Notes: a model not told the origin generated them from the letters alone. A DNA stretch of 64,000 bases from Kitasatospora purpeofusca (GCF_000718025.1 NZ_JODS01000008.1:186001-250000); one strand, 5' to 3'. Shown: positions 42,851-51,877, counted from the first letter of the stretch. Translations and numbers: made by a program.

Positions 42851-43917
42851 GGGTCCAGTCTGCCGGTGCGGACGACCTCCCGGACGCCCGCCCCCGTAGC
42901 GGCCGGGGCCGGAGCCGGCCGGCTCGCCGCCAGCGACCTGGTCCGCCGCCGTTCCCGCAGCCACCGCACGCCGTACACCGCCACCGCCGCGTACGCCCAG
43001 CCGACGAAGACGTCCACCAGGAAGTGCTCCGCCCCGTACACCAGGGTGAAGGTCATCGCGAGCGGGTAGGCGACCAGCAGCACCCGCAGCCAGCGCGCGG
43101 CGGTCGGCCAGAAGAAGAACAGCAGCATCGCCGGGTACGCCGAGTGCAGCGAGGGCATCGCCGCGACGTCGTTGGCGAACTGGCTGCCGTTCTCGAACAC
43201 CGAGGCGGCCCGGGGCAGTCCGCTCTGGCCGAGCACGTCCGAGACCACCCGGGTCAGGGCCGGCAGGTGCCCCTCCTGGGAGGCCAGCCACGGCGGCACC
43301 GCCGGGTAGAGGATGTACGTCGCGAAACCGGCGAAGGTCAGCACCAGGTAGCAGGTGAGCAGGTGCCGGAACCGGTCGTGGCGGCGGCGCCAGAGCACCG
43401 CGAGCACCACGAAGACCATGAAGAAGTGCGACATGTAGACGGTGACCGCGGCGTAGTCGTACCAGTGCGGCGAGCCCGGCGTGTACAGCCCGTGCTGGAG
43501 CCGGACCGTCAGGGTCTCGCCGAAGCCGAGGAGTTCGTCGGCACGCTGCTGCGGCCACAGGTACGGGCCCCAGGGGGTGCGCGCGCCGTAGCCCCGCAGC
43601 AGCGAGTACGTCCAGACGACGGCCATCACCGGGACCCAGTCGCGCAGCACCAGCAGGAACCCGCGCGGACCGTGCCCGCTGTGCACACCGGCGGCCAGCA
43701 GCGCGCCGATCAGCCACAGGAAGACCAGGTCATTGGTGTACGGCAGGCCGTAGGCGCGCAGGTACCACAGCAGGGCGGCGAGGTAGAGCGGCCACGCCAG
43801 CAGCCGGAGGCGGGCGGCGGCGCCGGTGCGCGGGCCGCTCCGGGAGCCGGTGGCCGGACGCAGCCGCCCGGCGCTCGCGGACGGGGTGGGCGGCGCCGGG
43901 CGGAGCATTCTGGTCAT
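42847..43917 (-). CDS. PAP2-superfamily (Aur1/inositol phosphotransferase-like) membrane protein
   Basis: This 356-residue protein has about six membrane helices. The catalytic motifs of the PAP2_3 group are visible: AAMPSLHSAYPAMLLFF (His) and VYGAEHFLVDVFVGW (His and Asp). Members transfer phospho-head groups between lipids or remove lipid phosphates. ATG 43917 is preceded by the minus-strand -10-like TAGCTT with 8 nt between, so the mRNA may be leaderless. Direct repeats resembling a PHO box lie 57 bp upstream. Confidence 0.85.
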   Translation of the reverse strand: MTRMLRPAPPTPSASAGRLRPATGSRSGPRTGAAARLRLLAWPLYLAALLWYLRAYGLPYTNDLVFLWLIGALLAAGVHSGHGPRGFLLVLRDWVPVMAVVWTYSLLRGYGARTPWGPYLWPQQRADELLGFGETLTVRLQHGLYTPGSPHWYDYAAVTVYMSHFFMVFVVLAVLWRRRHDRFRHLLTCYLVLTFAGFATYILYPAVPPWLASQEGHLPALTRVVSDVLGQSGLPRAASVFENGSQFANDVAAMPSLHSAYPAMLLFFFWPTAARWLRVLLVAYPLAMTFTLVYGAEHFLVDVFVGWAYAAVAVYGVRWLRERRRTRSLAASRPAPAPAATGAGVREVVRTGRLDP

Positions 43918-43973
43918 GCCGATCGAAGCTAGCAAGGCATTCTTGGAGAACTCTCGGTGCGAACGTCCGGTCC

Positions 43974-43995
43974 GTTCAGGAAGGGTTCAGAATTG
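43974..43995 (-). promoter_or_regulatory. candidate PHO box upstream of the PAP2-mug operon
   Basis: Two 11-bp direct units, GTTCAGGAAGG and GTTCAGAATTG, follow each other without a gap. PhoP of streptomycetes binds 11-bp direct repeats beginning G(T/G)TCA. The site is at about -50 relative to the proposed leaderless start. Confidence 0.4.
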
Positions 43996-44046
43996 CCCCG
44001 GTTGGTGCAGTGCGGCAGGGGCCGACCGGGTGGTCCCGGCTCGGCC

Positions 44047-45165
44047 TCAGGACACGATGCCAAGCTCGTGCGGGGTGTTGTTGAACCGTCGGCCGCCCTG
44101 CTCGGTGACCGTGACGATGTCCTCGATCCGCACCCCGAACCGGCCCGGCAGGTAGACACCGGGCTCGATCGAGAAGCACATGCCGGGGACGAGCGGCTGC
44201 TGCTCGCCCTCGACCAGGTACGGCGGCTCGTGCGTGGTGATGCCGATGCCGTGGCCGGTGCGGTGGATGAAGTAGTCGCCGTACCCGGCCTCGGTGATGA
44301 CCCGGCGGGCGATCCGGTCGATCTCCTGGCAGGCGATCCCGGGCCGGACGGCCTCGAACGCGGTCTGCTGCGCCTGCCGGACGACGTCGTGGACCTTCCG
44401 CACCTCGTCCGGGACGTCGGTGCCGACGTGCACGGTGCGGGTGGTGTCGGAGCCGTAGCCGTCCTTGAGGCCGCCGAAGTCCAGGACGACGGTGTCGCCG
44501 GCCCCGATGACCCGCTCGCCGGCCTCGTGGTGCGGGTTGGCGCCGTTGGGGCCGGAGCCGACCACGGTGAAGTCGACCTGGCTGTGCCCGTACTGGATCA
44601 GCAGCGCGCTGAGGTCGGCGGCCACGTCGGTCTCCCGACGGCCGGCGAACTCCACCTCCAGGATGCCCCGGTAGGCGGCGTCGGCGGCGCCGCCGGCCGC
44701 GGCGAGGCGCTCCAGCTCGTCGGGGCCCTTGACCGCGCGCAGCATCGGCAGGGTCTCGGTGAGCGAGGTCCAGCCGGTGCCGGGCAGGGCGGACTGGAGG
44801 CCGAGCAGGTGCATCGCCCAGGTGTTGTCGGAGACGCCGTAGCGCCCGGCCGGGTCGAGCAGCGGGACGGCGGCGGCGTACGGGTCCTGACCGTCGGTCC
44901 AGTCGAGCAGCCGGACGGCGGGGGCGCCCTCGGCCCGCTCGGCGTCGGGGCGCTCCAGGGCGGGGACGATCAGTACGGGCTCGCGTCCGGCGGTGAGGAC
45001 GAGGGCGGTGAGCCGTTCGGTGATCGCGGTCGGCCGGTAGCCGGTCAGGTGGACGAGGTCGGGGCCGGGGCCGACGACCAGTCCGGCGAGTCCGGCGGCG
45101 GTGGCGGCGGCGGTGGCCCGGTCGAGGCGGGTGCGGTAGTCCTCGGCGGTGAAGGGGCGGGGCAT
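44047..45165 (-). CDS. M24 Xaa-Pro aminopeptidase family protein
   Basis: This 372-residue pita-bread peptidase has all five metal ligands: two Asp in VLDFGGLKDGYGSDTTRT, His in TGHGIGITTHE, Glu in SIEPGVYL and Glu in RIEDIV. Family members cleave X-Pro bonds. ATG 45165 (MPRPFTAEDY) has GGAG 9 nt upstream. A second ATG at 45189, also with AGGAG, would add eight residues. It follows the M20 dipeptidase and permease genes in the same direction, in what looks like a peptide-use cluster. Confidence 0.9.
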   Translation of the reverse strand: MPRPFTAEDYRTRLDRATAAATAAGLAGLVVGPGPDLVHLTGYRPTAITERLTALVLTAGREPVLIVPALERPDAERAEGAPAVRLLDWTDGQDPYAAAVPLLDPAGRYGVSDNTWAMHLLGLQSALPGTGWTSLTETLPMLRAVKGPDELERLAAAGGAADAAYRGILEVEFAGRRETDVAADLSALLIQYGHSQVDFTVVGSGPNGANPHHEAGERVIGAGDTVVLDFGGLKDGYGSDTTRTVHVGTDVPDEVRKVHDVVRQAQQTAFEAVRPGIACQEIDRIARRVITEAGYGDYFIHRTGHGIGITTHEPPYLVEGEQQPLVPGMCFSIEPGVYLPGRFGVRIEDIVTVTEQGGRRFNNTPHELGIVS

Positions 45166-45189
45166 GCGGGACTCTCCAGGCGGGGGCAT

Positions 45190-45308
45190 GCGGGTCTCCT
45201 GACTGTGCGGGGCGGTCGACGGGCGGGCCGGGTGCGCGTCAACTCCAGCACGGGTGGTGCGTGTTCGTCACGAGTACGGGTCCGGGTTCGGGTGCGGGTG
45301 ACGTTCGG
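45190..45308. repeat. intergenic stretch with degenerate CGGGT repeats
   Basis: Between the two peptidase genes lies a run of five to six near-copies of a six-base unit resembling CGGGTN (about 45270-45301). No gene or clear terminator is visible. Confidence 0.4.
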
Positions 45309-46661
45309 TCACGGCCGGTGCGAGTCGGCGTAGTGCCGGAGGAAGAGCGCCTCCACGTTGGCCATGTGCTCGATCTCGGAGGGGTCGACGCTCTCGTTGG
45401 GCGCGTGGATGAGGCAGCGCGGCTCCTCGACGCCCATCAGGATGATCTCCGCCTCCGGGAAGGCCTGGGCGAACACATTGCACAGCGGGATCGAGCCGCC
45501 CTGGCCCAGGAAGGACATCGGCCGCCCGTAGACCTCCTGCATCGCCTTGTCGAGCGCCGTGTACGCGGGCCCGCCGGTGGCGGCGCGGAACGGCGAACCG
45601 GTGCTCTCCGGGGTCACCTCGATCCGCACGCCCCACGGCGCGGCGGCCTCCAGGTGCGCGGTGAGCGCGTCGCGGGCCGCGCCCGGGTCGGTCCCGGGCG
45701 GGACGCGCAGGCTGACCCGGGCCCGGGCGGTGGCCGGGATCGCGGCGGCGGACCCCACCACCGGCGGGCAGTCGATGCCGAGCACGGTGACGGCGGGCCG
45801 GGCCCACAGCCGGTCGGCGACGGTGCCGGAGCCGGTCAGCCGGACCCCGTCCAGCACGCCGGCGTCGGTGCGGAACTGCTGCTCGTCGTAGCCGACCCCG
45901 ACCCAGGTGCCGGCGCAGTCCAGCCCGTCGATCCGGGTGCCGCCGTCGGCGTCGCGCAGCGAGTCGAGCACCCGGATCAGCGCGGCCAGCGCGTCCGGGG
46001 CCGGGCCGCCGAACATGCCGGAGTGCATGTCGCCGCCGAGCGCGGAGACGGTGACCACCACGTTCGCCAGCCCGCGTAGCGAGGTGGTGGCGGTGGGGAC
46101 GCCGACGGCGGCGTTCCCGGTGTCGCAGACCAGCAGCGCGTCGGCGTGCAACTCACCGGCGTGCGGCGGCACGTAGGCCTCCAGGCCGCCGGTGCCCTGC
46201 TCCTCCGAGCCCTCCACGACCAGCTTCAGGCCGACCGGCAGGTCGTCGCCGAGGGCCCGCAGCGCGGTGAGGTGCATGACGATGTTGCCCTTGCAGTCGG
46301 CGGTGCCGCGCCCGTACCAGCGGCCGTCGCGCTCGGTGAGCTCGAACGGCGGGGAGGTCCAGGCGGCGTCGTCGAGCGGGGGCTGGACGTCGTAGTGGGC
46401 GTAGAGCAGGACGGTCGGCGCGCCGGGCGGCGGCGGGCGGTGGCCGACCACGGCGTGGCTGCCGTCCGGCGTCTCCTCCAGGTGGACGTCGCGCAGTCCG
46501 GCCTCGGTGAAGGCCGCGGCGACCCACTCCGCGGCCCGGCGGCAGTTCTCGGGCGGGTACTGGCGCGGGTCGGCGACGGAGGGGAGGGCGACCAGCTCGG
46601 CGAGGTCGGCCTTGGCCCGCGGCATCAGGTCGGCGATCCGGCGGGCGAGTTCGTCGGTCAT
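45309..46661 (-). CDS. M20 family metallodipeptidase
   Basis: This 450-residue zinc peptidase has the M20 ligands: YAHYDVQP (His, Asp), GRGTADCKGN (Asp bridging), EGSEEQGTGG (catalytic Glu pair), CDTGN and a C-terminal His in LIHAPNES. It fits the CNDP/dipeptidase branch with an inserted dimerisation domain in the middle. GGAGGA precedes ATG 46661. It is probably cytoplasmic and breaks down dipeptides imported by the cell; the permease gene lies two genes upstream. Confidence 0.92.
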   Translation of the reverse strand: MTDELARRIADLMPRAKADLAELVALPSVADPRQYPPENCRRAAEWVAAAFTEAGLRDVHLEETPDGSHAVVGHRPPPPGAPTVLLYAHYDVQPPLDDAAWTSPPFELTERDGRWYGRGTADCKGNIVMHLTALRALGDDLPVGLKLVVEGSEEQGTGGLEAYVPPHAGELHADALLVCDTGNAAVGVPTATTSLRGLANVVVTVSALGGDMHSGMFGGPAPDALAALIRVLDSLRDADGGTRIDGLDCAGTWVGVGYDEQQFRTDAGVLDGVRLTGSGTVADRLWARPAVTVLGIDCPPVVGSAAAIPATARARVSLRVPPGTDPGAARDALTAHLEAAAPWGVRIEVTPESTGSPFRAATGGPAYTALDKAMQEVYGRPMSFLGQGGSIPLCNVFAQAFPEAEIILMGVEEPRCLIHAPNESVDPSEIEHMANVEALFLRHYADSHRP

Positions 46662-46691
46662 GGGGGCTCCTCCGGGAGCTGTGGCCGGGCG

Positions 46692-47126
46692 TCAGTTGCG
46701 CACGGTGTCGTGGAGCTTGAGGTCGTCGATCTTGTCCTTGATCGCGGCGAGCTTGTCCGGGCAGTACACCGAGAGCACGATCGACTCGGCGAAGACCACC
46801 TCGCGGTCGGACAGCACCGGGCGCTGGCCCGGGCCGGACGCGCCGTTGGACATGCCGTACGTCCACTGCGCCTGCTTCAGCGCGTTGGCCGGGTCCTCGC
46901 AGACGGCGCCGCCGTCCTCGCCCAGGGTGTGCACGATCTGGTTCTGCGTCGGCACCGGGTAGCCGGCCGCGCTCAGTGCCGAACTCAGCTGCTGGGCCTT
47001 GCGGTTGGCCTCGTTGGTCTGGTGCAGCTGGGTGTAGGTGAGCAGGCCGGTGATCAGCATGCCGACCAGCAGGACGATCGCGCCGAGGTAGATCCAGCGG
47101 TGCCGGGAGGCCATCAGGCTGGTCAT
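46692..47126 (-). CDS. small membrane-anchored protein linked to the permease
   Basis: This 144-residue protein has a single helix near residues 11-32 (WIYLGAIVLLVGMLITGLLTY), then a soluble domain with two Cys residues (AVCEDP and SVYCPDK), probably outside the membrane. I recognise no family. Its ATG overlaps the permease stop by 4 nt, so it is made together with the transporter. It could be an accessory or folding subunit; this is inference. Confidence 0.75.
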   Translation of the reverse strand: MTSLMASRHRWIYLGAIVLLVGMLITGLLTYTQLHQTNEANRKAQQLSSALSAAGYPVPTQNQIVHTLGEDGGAVCEDPANALKQAQWTYGMSNGASGPGQRPVLSDREVVFAESIVLSVYCPDKLAAIKDKIDDLKLHDTVRN

Positions 47127-48700
47127 GCCGCACCTCCGTCCTTGCGGGGGCCGTCCGCCCCGGCTCCGCCGAGTTCGGCGGCCTCCTGGGCGGCGAGCTC
47201 GGCCTGCGCGTCGGGCGAGCGCCACTCCGGCTTGCGCAGCCGCAGGAACAGGTACGGGATCAGCAGGCCCAGCACCAGCAGGCCGCCGCCGACGATCAGC
47301 ACGTACGACCAGACCGAGCCGCTGCCGAACTGCGAGGACGGCACGAAGCCGATCGCCATCGCCGCCGCCGAGGCCACCAGGCCGGTGACGGCGATCGGCA
47401 CCAGCGCCGGCGCGTGGTAGCCGCGCGGGTGGTCGGGCTGGGTGCGGCGCAGCCGGATCGCCGCGGCGAACATCAGCAGGTAGACGATCAGGTACACCTG
47501 GGTGGTGATCACCGAGAAGATCCAGTAGGCGCTGGAGACGTTCGGGATCAGCGCGTAGGCGAGGGCGATGACGGTGGTGACCACACCCTGGGTGACCAGC
47601 AGGTTCTGCTGGACGCCCTCCTTGTTGAGCCGCTGCAGGAACGGCGGCAGGTAGCCCTCCTGGCGGGAGATCAGCAGCAGGCCCTTGGACGGCCCGGCGA
47701 GCCAGGTGAGCATGCCGCCGAGCGAGGCGGTGACCAGGGCGACCGCGATCACCGGGGTCAGCCAGCCGATGTGGAAGTACTGGAAGAAGGAGTCGAAGGC
47801 CTGCATCACGCCGGCCGTCAGGCTGAGCTCGGCGGACGGCACCACCCAGCTGATCGCCAGTGCCGGGAGGATGAAGATCGCCAGCACCATCCCCGAGGCG
47901 GTGAACATCGCGCGCGGGAACTCCTTGGCGGGGTCGCGCAGCGAGGAGACGTGCACCGCGTTCATCTCCATGCCGGAGTAGCTGAGGAAGTTGTTGACGA
48001 TCAGCACCAGGCTGGCCAGGCCGGTCCACTGCGGGAACAGGTGCGCGGCGTTCATCGGTGCGGCGGACTGGTTGCCCTGGCCGAGGAAGACCATGCCGAG
48101 CACGACGAGCAGCGTGCCGGGGATCAGCGTTCCGATGACCAGGCCCATCGAGGAGAGACCGGCCACCGCCTTGGTGCCCCGGGAGGACACCCAGACGCCG
48201 GCCCAGTAGAGCACCATGATCACGATCGCGGTGTACAGGCCGTTGCTCGCCAGCGCGGGATTGACCACATAGGCGATGGTCGAGGCCACGTACGCGAGCA
48301 GGGACGGGTAGTAGAAGATCGTCATCGCGAACTGGCACCAGACGGCGAGGAAGCCGAGCGGCTTCGACAGGCCCTCCGACACCCAGCGGTAGACGCCGCC
48401 CTCCCAGCCGGACGCCAGCTCGGCCGAGACCAGCGCGGTCGGCAGCAGGAAGACGACGGCCGGGAGCAGGTAGAGGAAGACGCAGGCGAGGCCGTAGACC
48501 GCCATGGTGGGCGCGGCGCGCAGGCTGGCCACCGAACTGGTCGTCATCAGGGCGAGCGTCAGCCAGGACATCCGGGGCGCGTTCGCGATCCTGGTGGCCA
48601 CCGCACCGGTGCGCTCGCGGGCCGACCGCGACGACGGGCCGTCCGGGGCGCCTGTGCCGGGACTGCCCCGGCCGGACGACGGTATGTCCATGGAACTCAT
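47123..48700 (-). CDS. APC superfamily amino acid permease
   Basis: This 525-residue protein has about twelve transmembrane helices, a Ser/Gly/Pro-rich N-terminal tail of about 35 residues and a charged C-terminal tail. Segments such as YSGMEMNAVHVSSLRDPAKEFPRA match the GABA/glutamate-type antiporter branch. GGAGGA precedes ATG 48700. It is the first gene of the leftward cluster with the small membrane protein and two peptidases. The substrate is not evident. Confidence 0.88.
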   Translation of the reverse strand: MSSMDIPSSGRGSPGTGAPDGPSSRSARERTGAVATRIANAPRMSWLTLALMTTSSVASLRAAPTMAVYGLACVFLYLLPAVVFLLPTALVSAELASGWEGGVYRWVSEGLSKPLGFLAVWCQFAMTIFYYPSLLAYVASTIAYVVNPALASNGLYTAIVIMVLYWAGVWVSSRGTKAVAGLSSMGLVIGTLIPGTLLVVLGMVFLGQGNQSAAPMNAAHLFPQWTGLASLVLIVNNFLSYSGMEMNAVHVSSLRDPAKEFPRAMFTASGMVLAIFILPALAISWVVPSAELSLTAGVMQAFDSFFQYFHIGWLTPVIAVALVTASLGGMLTWLAGPSKGLLLISRQEGYLPPFLQRLNKEGVQQNLLVTQGVVTTVIALAYALIPNVSSAYWIFSVITTQVYLIVYLLMFAAAIRLRRTQPDHPRGYHAPALVPIAVTGLVASAAAMAIGFVPSSQFGSGSVWSYVLIVGGGLLVLGLLIPYLFLRLRKPEWRSPDAQAELAAQEAAELGGAGADGPRKDGGAA

Positions 48701-48823
48701 GGGTCCTCCTGGGGTGGCCCGACAGCACTGGTCCGGGGGTGGCCCCGGGGCGGGCCGTACCCGGCCAGTTCACCCGGTTGGCGATGCGGGCGCATGCGGC
48801 GTGCGGCCGGCCGGGTGAGCGGG

Positions 48824-48868
48824 GGTCAGGAGGGTGGGGGTCAGGAGGGCGGTGGTCAGGAGGGCGGT
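48824..48868. repeat. three tandem 15-bp units before the permease gene
   Basis: The unit GGTCAGGAGGGNGGN is repeated three times without gaps at 48824, 48839 and 48854, in the 193-bp space between the MFS transporter and permease genes. No function is known. A GC-rich dyad around 48790-48815 lies beside it. Confidence 0.5.
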
Positions 48869-48893
48869 GGGGGCCGGTGGTCCCGCGTCGGGG

Positions 48894-50240
48894 TCACGCC
48901 GCCGTCCGGTCCGGCCAGGTGGCGCGACGCAGCGTCCGCCCGGCCGTCGCCGGGACCAGGCCCGCGGCGAGCAGCGCGGCCACCGTGCCGAGCGCGGCGG
49001 CGGGCGACAGGTGGTCGAGCAGCAGCCCGCTGCCGACCATCCCGGCCGGCATCCCGACCGTGAACATCGTCATCGTCGCGGCGATCACCCGGCCCCGGAG
49101 GGCGTCCGGGACCTGCTGGAACACCAGGAGGTCGATCATCACCCGCAGCGTCGGGACGCCCAGGCCCACCAGGAACAGCCCCGCGAAGACGGTGACCGGC
49201 CCGCCGGGCAGCAGCGGGGCGAGGATCACCGGGACGGTCAGCCAGGACACCGCGAGCAGCAGCGCCCCGGGCCCGGCCAGCCGGTGCAGCCGGCGCACCA
49301 GGAGGGCGCCGGCCAGCGCTCCGACCGCCTCGCCGGCCAGCGCCAGGCCGATCCCGGCGTCCGAGGTGCCCTGGCCGCGCAGGACGACCATGACCGGCAG
49401 CAGCATCGCGGTGCCGGCGAGGTTGATCAGCAGGACGACGGCGAGGATCGGGCGGAGCAGGGCGCTGCCTGCCAGGTAGCGGTAGCCGGCCAGGGCGGCG
49501 CCCTTGGCGGAGCGGGTGTCGGCTGTTCCGCCGGTTCCGGCTGTCCCGCCCGTTCCGCCGGTTCCGTCGGCTTCGCCGGTGTCGGACGGGGACTGCGGGC
49601 GGCCCGGGAAGCGGACCAGCAGCGCCACGACCAGCGAGAGCAACGAGGTGAGGGCCGTCCCGACGAACGGCGCCGCCCGGCCCAGCCCGAACAGCGCGCC
49701 CGCCAGCGGCGGCCCGATCAGGCCCGCCCCGCTCATCCGCGCCTCGTCCTGCGCCAGCGCCTGCCGCAGTTGCTCCGGCGGGACCACCGAGCGCACCGCG
49801 AGCAGCCGGACCGGCCCGGTGTAGGCGATGGTCGCGCCGACCGCCACGGCGACCAGCAGGCTGTGCGCGACCGTGAGCCGGCCCAGCGCCATGGCGAGCG
49901 GGACGCTGGCGCAGGCGATCAGCCGGGTGGTGTCGCCGACGATCAGGATCCGGCGGCGGTCGTAGCGGTCGGCGACCGAGCCGCCGTGGATGCCGAAGAG
50001 CACGGACGCGCCGATCTGCAGCGCCCCGAACGCGGCGGCGAGCGTCGAGGAGCCGGTGAGCGCCAGGAGCAGCAGCGGGTACGCGGTGTCGATGATCTGC
50101 AGGCCGAGGGTGGAGCCGGCCTGACCGGCCCACAGGGCCTGGAAGCGCCAGTTGCGCCGCAGTGGGACGGGCGGGGCCGCCGGAGCCGCGTTCGTTGCCG
50201 CGTTGGTTCTCGTGCTCGTCGTCGTGGTGCCCGTGCTCAT
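48894..50240 (-). CDS. MFS transporter (multidrug/macrolide efflux-like)
   Basis: This 448-residue protein has twelve membrane helices. It carries the MFS loop GGSVADRYDRRRILIVGD near residues 85-102 and a central cytoplasmic Gly/Thr-rich loop with GGTGGTAGTGG. The pattern is that of the MefA/Tet-like efflux group. GGAGGGG precedes ATG 50240. It is divergent from an ArsR-like regulator with a dyad between, typical of drug-inducible efflux pairs. Confidence 0.9.
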   Translation of the reverse strand: MSTGTTTTSTRTNAATNAAPAAPPVPLRRNWRFQALWAGQAGSTLGLQIIDTAYPLLLLALTGSSTLAAAFGALQIGASVLFGIHGGSVADRYDRRRILIVGDTTRLIACASVPLAMALGRLTVAHSLLVAVAVGATIAYTGPVRLLAVRSVVPPEQLRQALAQDEARMSGAGLIGPPLAGALFGLGRAAPFVGTALTSLLSLVVALLVRFPGRPQSPSDTGEADGTGGTGGTAGTGGTADTRSAKGAALAGYRYLAGSALLRPILAVVLLINLAGTAMLLPVMVVLRGQGTSDAGIGLALAGEAVGALAGALLVRRLHRLAGPGALLLAVSWLTVPVILAPLLPGGPVTVFAGLFLVGLGVPTLRVMIDLLVFQQVPDALRGRVIAATMTMFTVGMPAGMVGSGLLLDHLSPAAALGTVAALLAAGLVPATAGRTLRRATWPDRTAA

Positions 50241-50281
50241 TCGCCCGCCCCTCCGTCGGCCGCCGATCACTGCGGCGTAAC

Positions 50282-50301
50282 CATTCACAACATCGTGAAT
50301 G
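50282..50301. promoter_or_regulatory. operator-like dyad between the MFS and ArsR-like genes
   Basis: CATTCAC at 50282-50288 is mirrored by GTGAATG at 50295-50301 with a 6-bp spacer. It lies 42 bp before the transporter start in the shared divergent region, which is AT-richer than its surroundings. Confidence 0.5.
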
Positions 50302-50378
50302 ATGGCGTGATGGTGAGCGCTTGCGCAAGGGTGAAGGTGCGATTGCCCGGAGCATCGGCCATCTGCGAGGGTGAGGCC

Positions 50379-51122
50379 GTGGTCGAGAACGCCGAGAACG
50401 CCGAGAACGCCGAGAACGGGGACAGCGCCGGTCCCGCCGTGCTCAAGGAGCGCCGGGTGGAGGACGCCGCCACCCTCAAGGCCTTGGCCGACCCGCTGCG
50501 GCTGGCGATCCTCGACGTCCTGGTGACCTCCGCCGCAACCGGTCCGCTGACCGCGAAGGAGATCGCGGCCGCGCTCGACGAGCCGCAGACCAAGCTCTAC
50601 CGCCACATCAAGCAGTTGGAGAAGGCCGGGCTGATCCGGGTCGCCGGCACCCGGCTGGTCTCCGGCATCGTCGAGAGCCGCTACAGCCCGGCCCAGGAGT
50701 CGCTCCGGCTCGCCCCGGAGATCTTCTCGTCCGACTCCCCGACCCGGGTCGACGCCTACGACGCGATGCTTGCCGCGATGGACCGGGTCCGCGGTGACTT
50801 CCGCGCCGCCGCGATGGCCGGTCGGGTCGACTTCTCCCGGGACGACTCGGGCGCGCAGTCGGGCCTGTTCTCGCACTTCACCTACCGGGTCACCCCCGAG
50901 CGACTGGTCCGGTTGCGCGGCCAACTCGCGGCGGTGATCAACGAATTGCACGCCGAGGGGAACAGCACCGCCGAGGACGCGGTGGACGTGACGATGTTCA
51001 CCCTGCTGTACGGCGTCGGCCCCGCCCCGGCGGCCGGCGAGGCCCCTGCCTCGGACCCTGCCTCAGTGCCGACTCCGGCCGTCGGCTCCCGGAACGACGG
51101 CGGCCCGGGCACGGAATCGTAA
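50379..51122 (+). CDS. ArsR-like winged-helix regulator
   Basis: This 247-residue protein starts at GTG 50379 with GAGG 8 nt upstream; an ATG at 50310 is possible but has no ribosome site. A short acidic tail with four repeats of AEN is followed by the winged helix: KALADPLRLAILDVL, then TAKEIAAALDEPQTKLYRHIKQLEKAGLI. The C-terminal half is a helical domain that senses an unknown ligand. Divergence from the efflux gene suggests it represses that gene. Confidence 0.87.
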   Translation: MVENAENAENAENGDSAGPAVLKERRVEDAATLKALADPLRLAILDVLVTSAATGPLTAKEIAAALDEPQTKLYRHIKQLEKAGLIRVAGTRLVSGIVESRYSPAQESLRLAPEIFSSDSPTRVDAYDAMLAAMDRVRGDFRAAAMAGRVDFSRDDSGAQSGLFSHFTYRVTPERLVRLRGQLAAVINELHAEGNSTAEDAVDVTMFTLLYGVGPAPAAGEAPASDPASVPTPAVGSRNDGGPGTES

Positions 51123-51163
51123 ACGCCGGGCGGACTGTCGGTGCCATGGTTCAGGATGACTGA

Positions 51164-51697
51164 ATGTCATACGAACTTCAGGCGCTGATCGGCCCGGCGG
51201 AGCTGGTCGCGGTGGCGGCCGCCGAGGTTCCGGCCGCCCGCCCGCGGCCGCTCGCCCAGGGGCTGGCACTGATACCGGCGACCCCCGAATTCCTGGCCGC
51301 CTTCCGCGGTGGTGAGGGAACGCCGTCCGCCCCGGGGGCCCCGTCCGCTCCGGCGGCTCCGCGCGCGGTCGGCACGGTCCCGTTCGACTGGTTCCCGGAC
51401 GGCCTCGAACGCCGGCTCGCCGCCTGGTCCAAGGCCGCGCCGATCGCCTGCGTCGAGGCCGACTACTTCGGCGGCACCGGAACCCAGCGCGCCGCCGTCT
51501 GGGCCGACGGCCGACTCGACCTCGGCCCCATCGCCAGCGGCGAGTTCGAACCCTTCCCGTCCGAGGGAAGCCCGATCTCCCGGGTCCTGCGGCGGCTCGG
51601 CGCCCGGGTGGGGGAGGACGGCGCCGCCCGCGACGAGTTCGACGCGGTCGGCCTCGGGGCCCACCGGGCCACGGCCTCCTGGGTCTCCGGTACCTGA
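51164..51697 (+). CDS. protein of unknown function, 177 residues
   Basis: The protein starts MSYELQALIGPAELVAVAAAEV and ends GAHRATASWVSGT. It has an Ala/Pro/Ser insert at about 48-65, and then a compact alpha/beta-looking domain with CVEADYFGGTGTQRAAVW. I do not recognise a family. The composition fits a cytoplasmic protein. It stands alone, 41 bp after the ArsR-like gene. Confidence 0.7.
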   Translation: MSYELQALIGPAELVAVAAAEVPAARPRPLAQGLALIPATPEFLAAFRGGEGTPSAPGAPSAPAAPRAVGTVPFDWFPDGLERRLAAWSKAAPIACVEADYFGGTGTQRAAVWADGRLDLGPIASGEFEPFPSEGSPISRVLRRLGARVGEDGAARDEFDAVGLGAHRATASWVSGT

Positions 51698-51877
51698 CGT
51701 CCGGTCGCCCGCCCGCCCGGCCACCGCGTGTCGTCGCGTGTCGCCGCGTGTCGTGCACCGTTCGGCGTACACGCGGTGGCTGGGCCAACGGGGCTGCCCC
51801 ACGGTGTGAATCAGGCCTGATGCCCGGTCTCCGACCGGGCCTGACGCCCGATCTGTACCGAGAGGAAAGCATCCCCC
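51698..51877. repeat. intergenic region with three CGTGTCGYCG units
   Basis: Three tandem copies of a ten-base unit resembling CGTGTCGTCG lie at about 51726-51755. Two short near-palindromes follow (GGCCTGATGCCCGGTC and CGACCGGGCCTGACGCCC). GAGAGGAAAG before 51878 is the ribosome site of the next gene. Confidence 0.35.

Noticed and set aside
44047..45189. Longer M24 peptidase starting at ATG 45189
   Set aside because: Both starts have ribosome sites, but the extra eight residues are unlike the family start; I kept 45165 and note the alternative.
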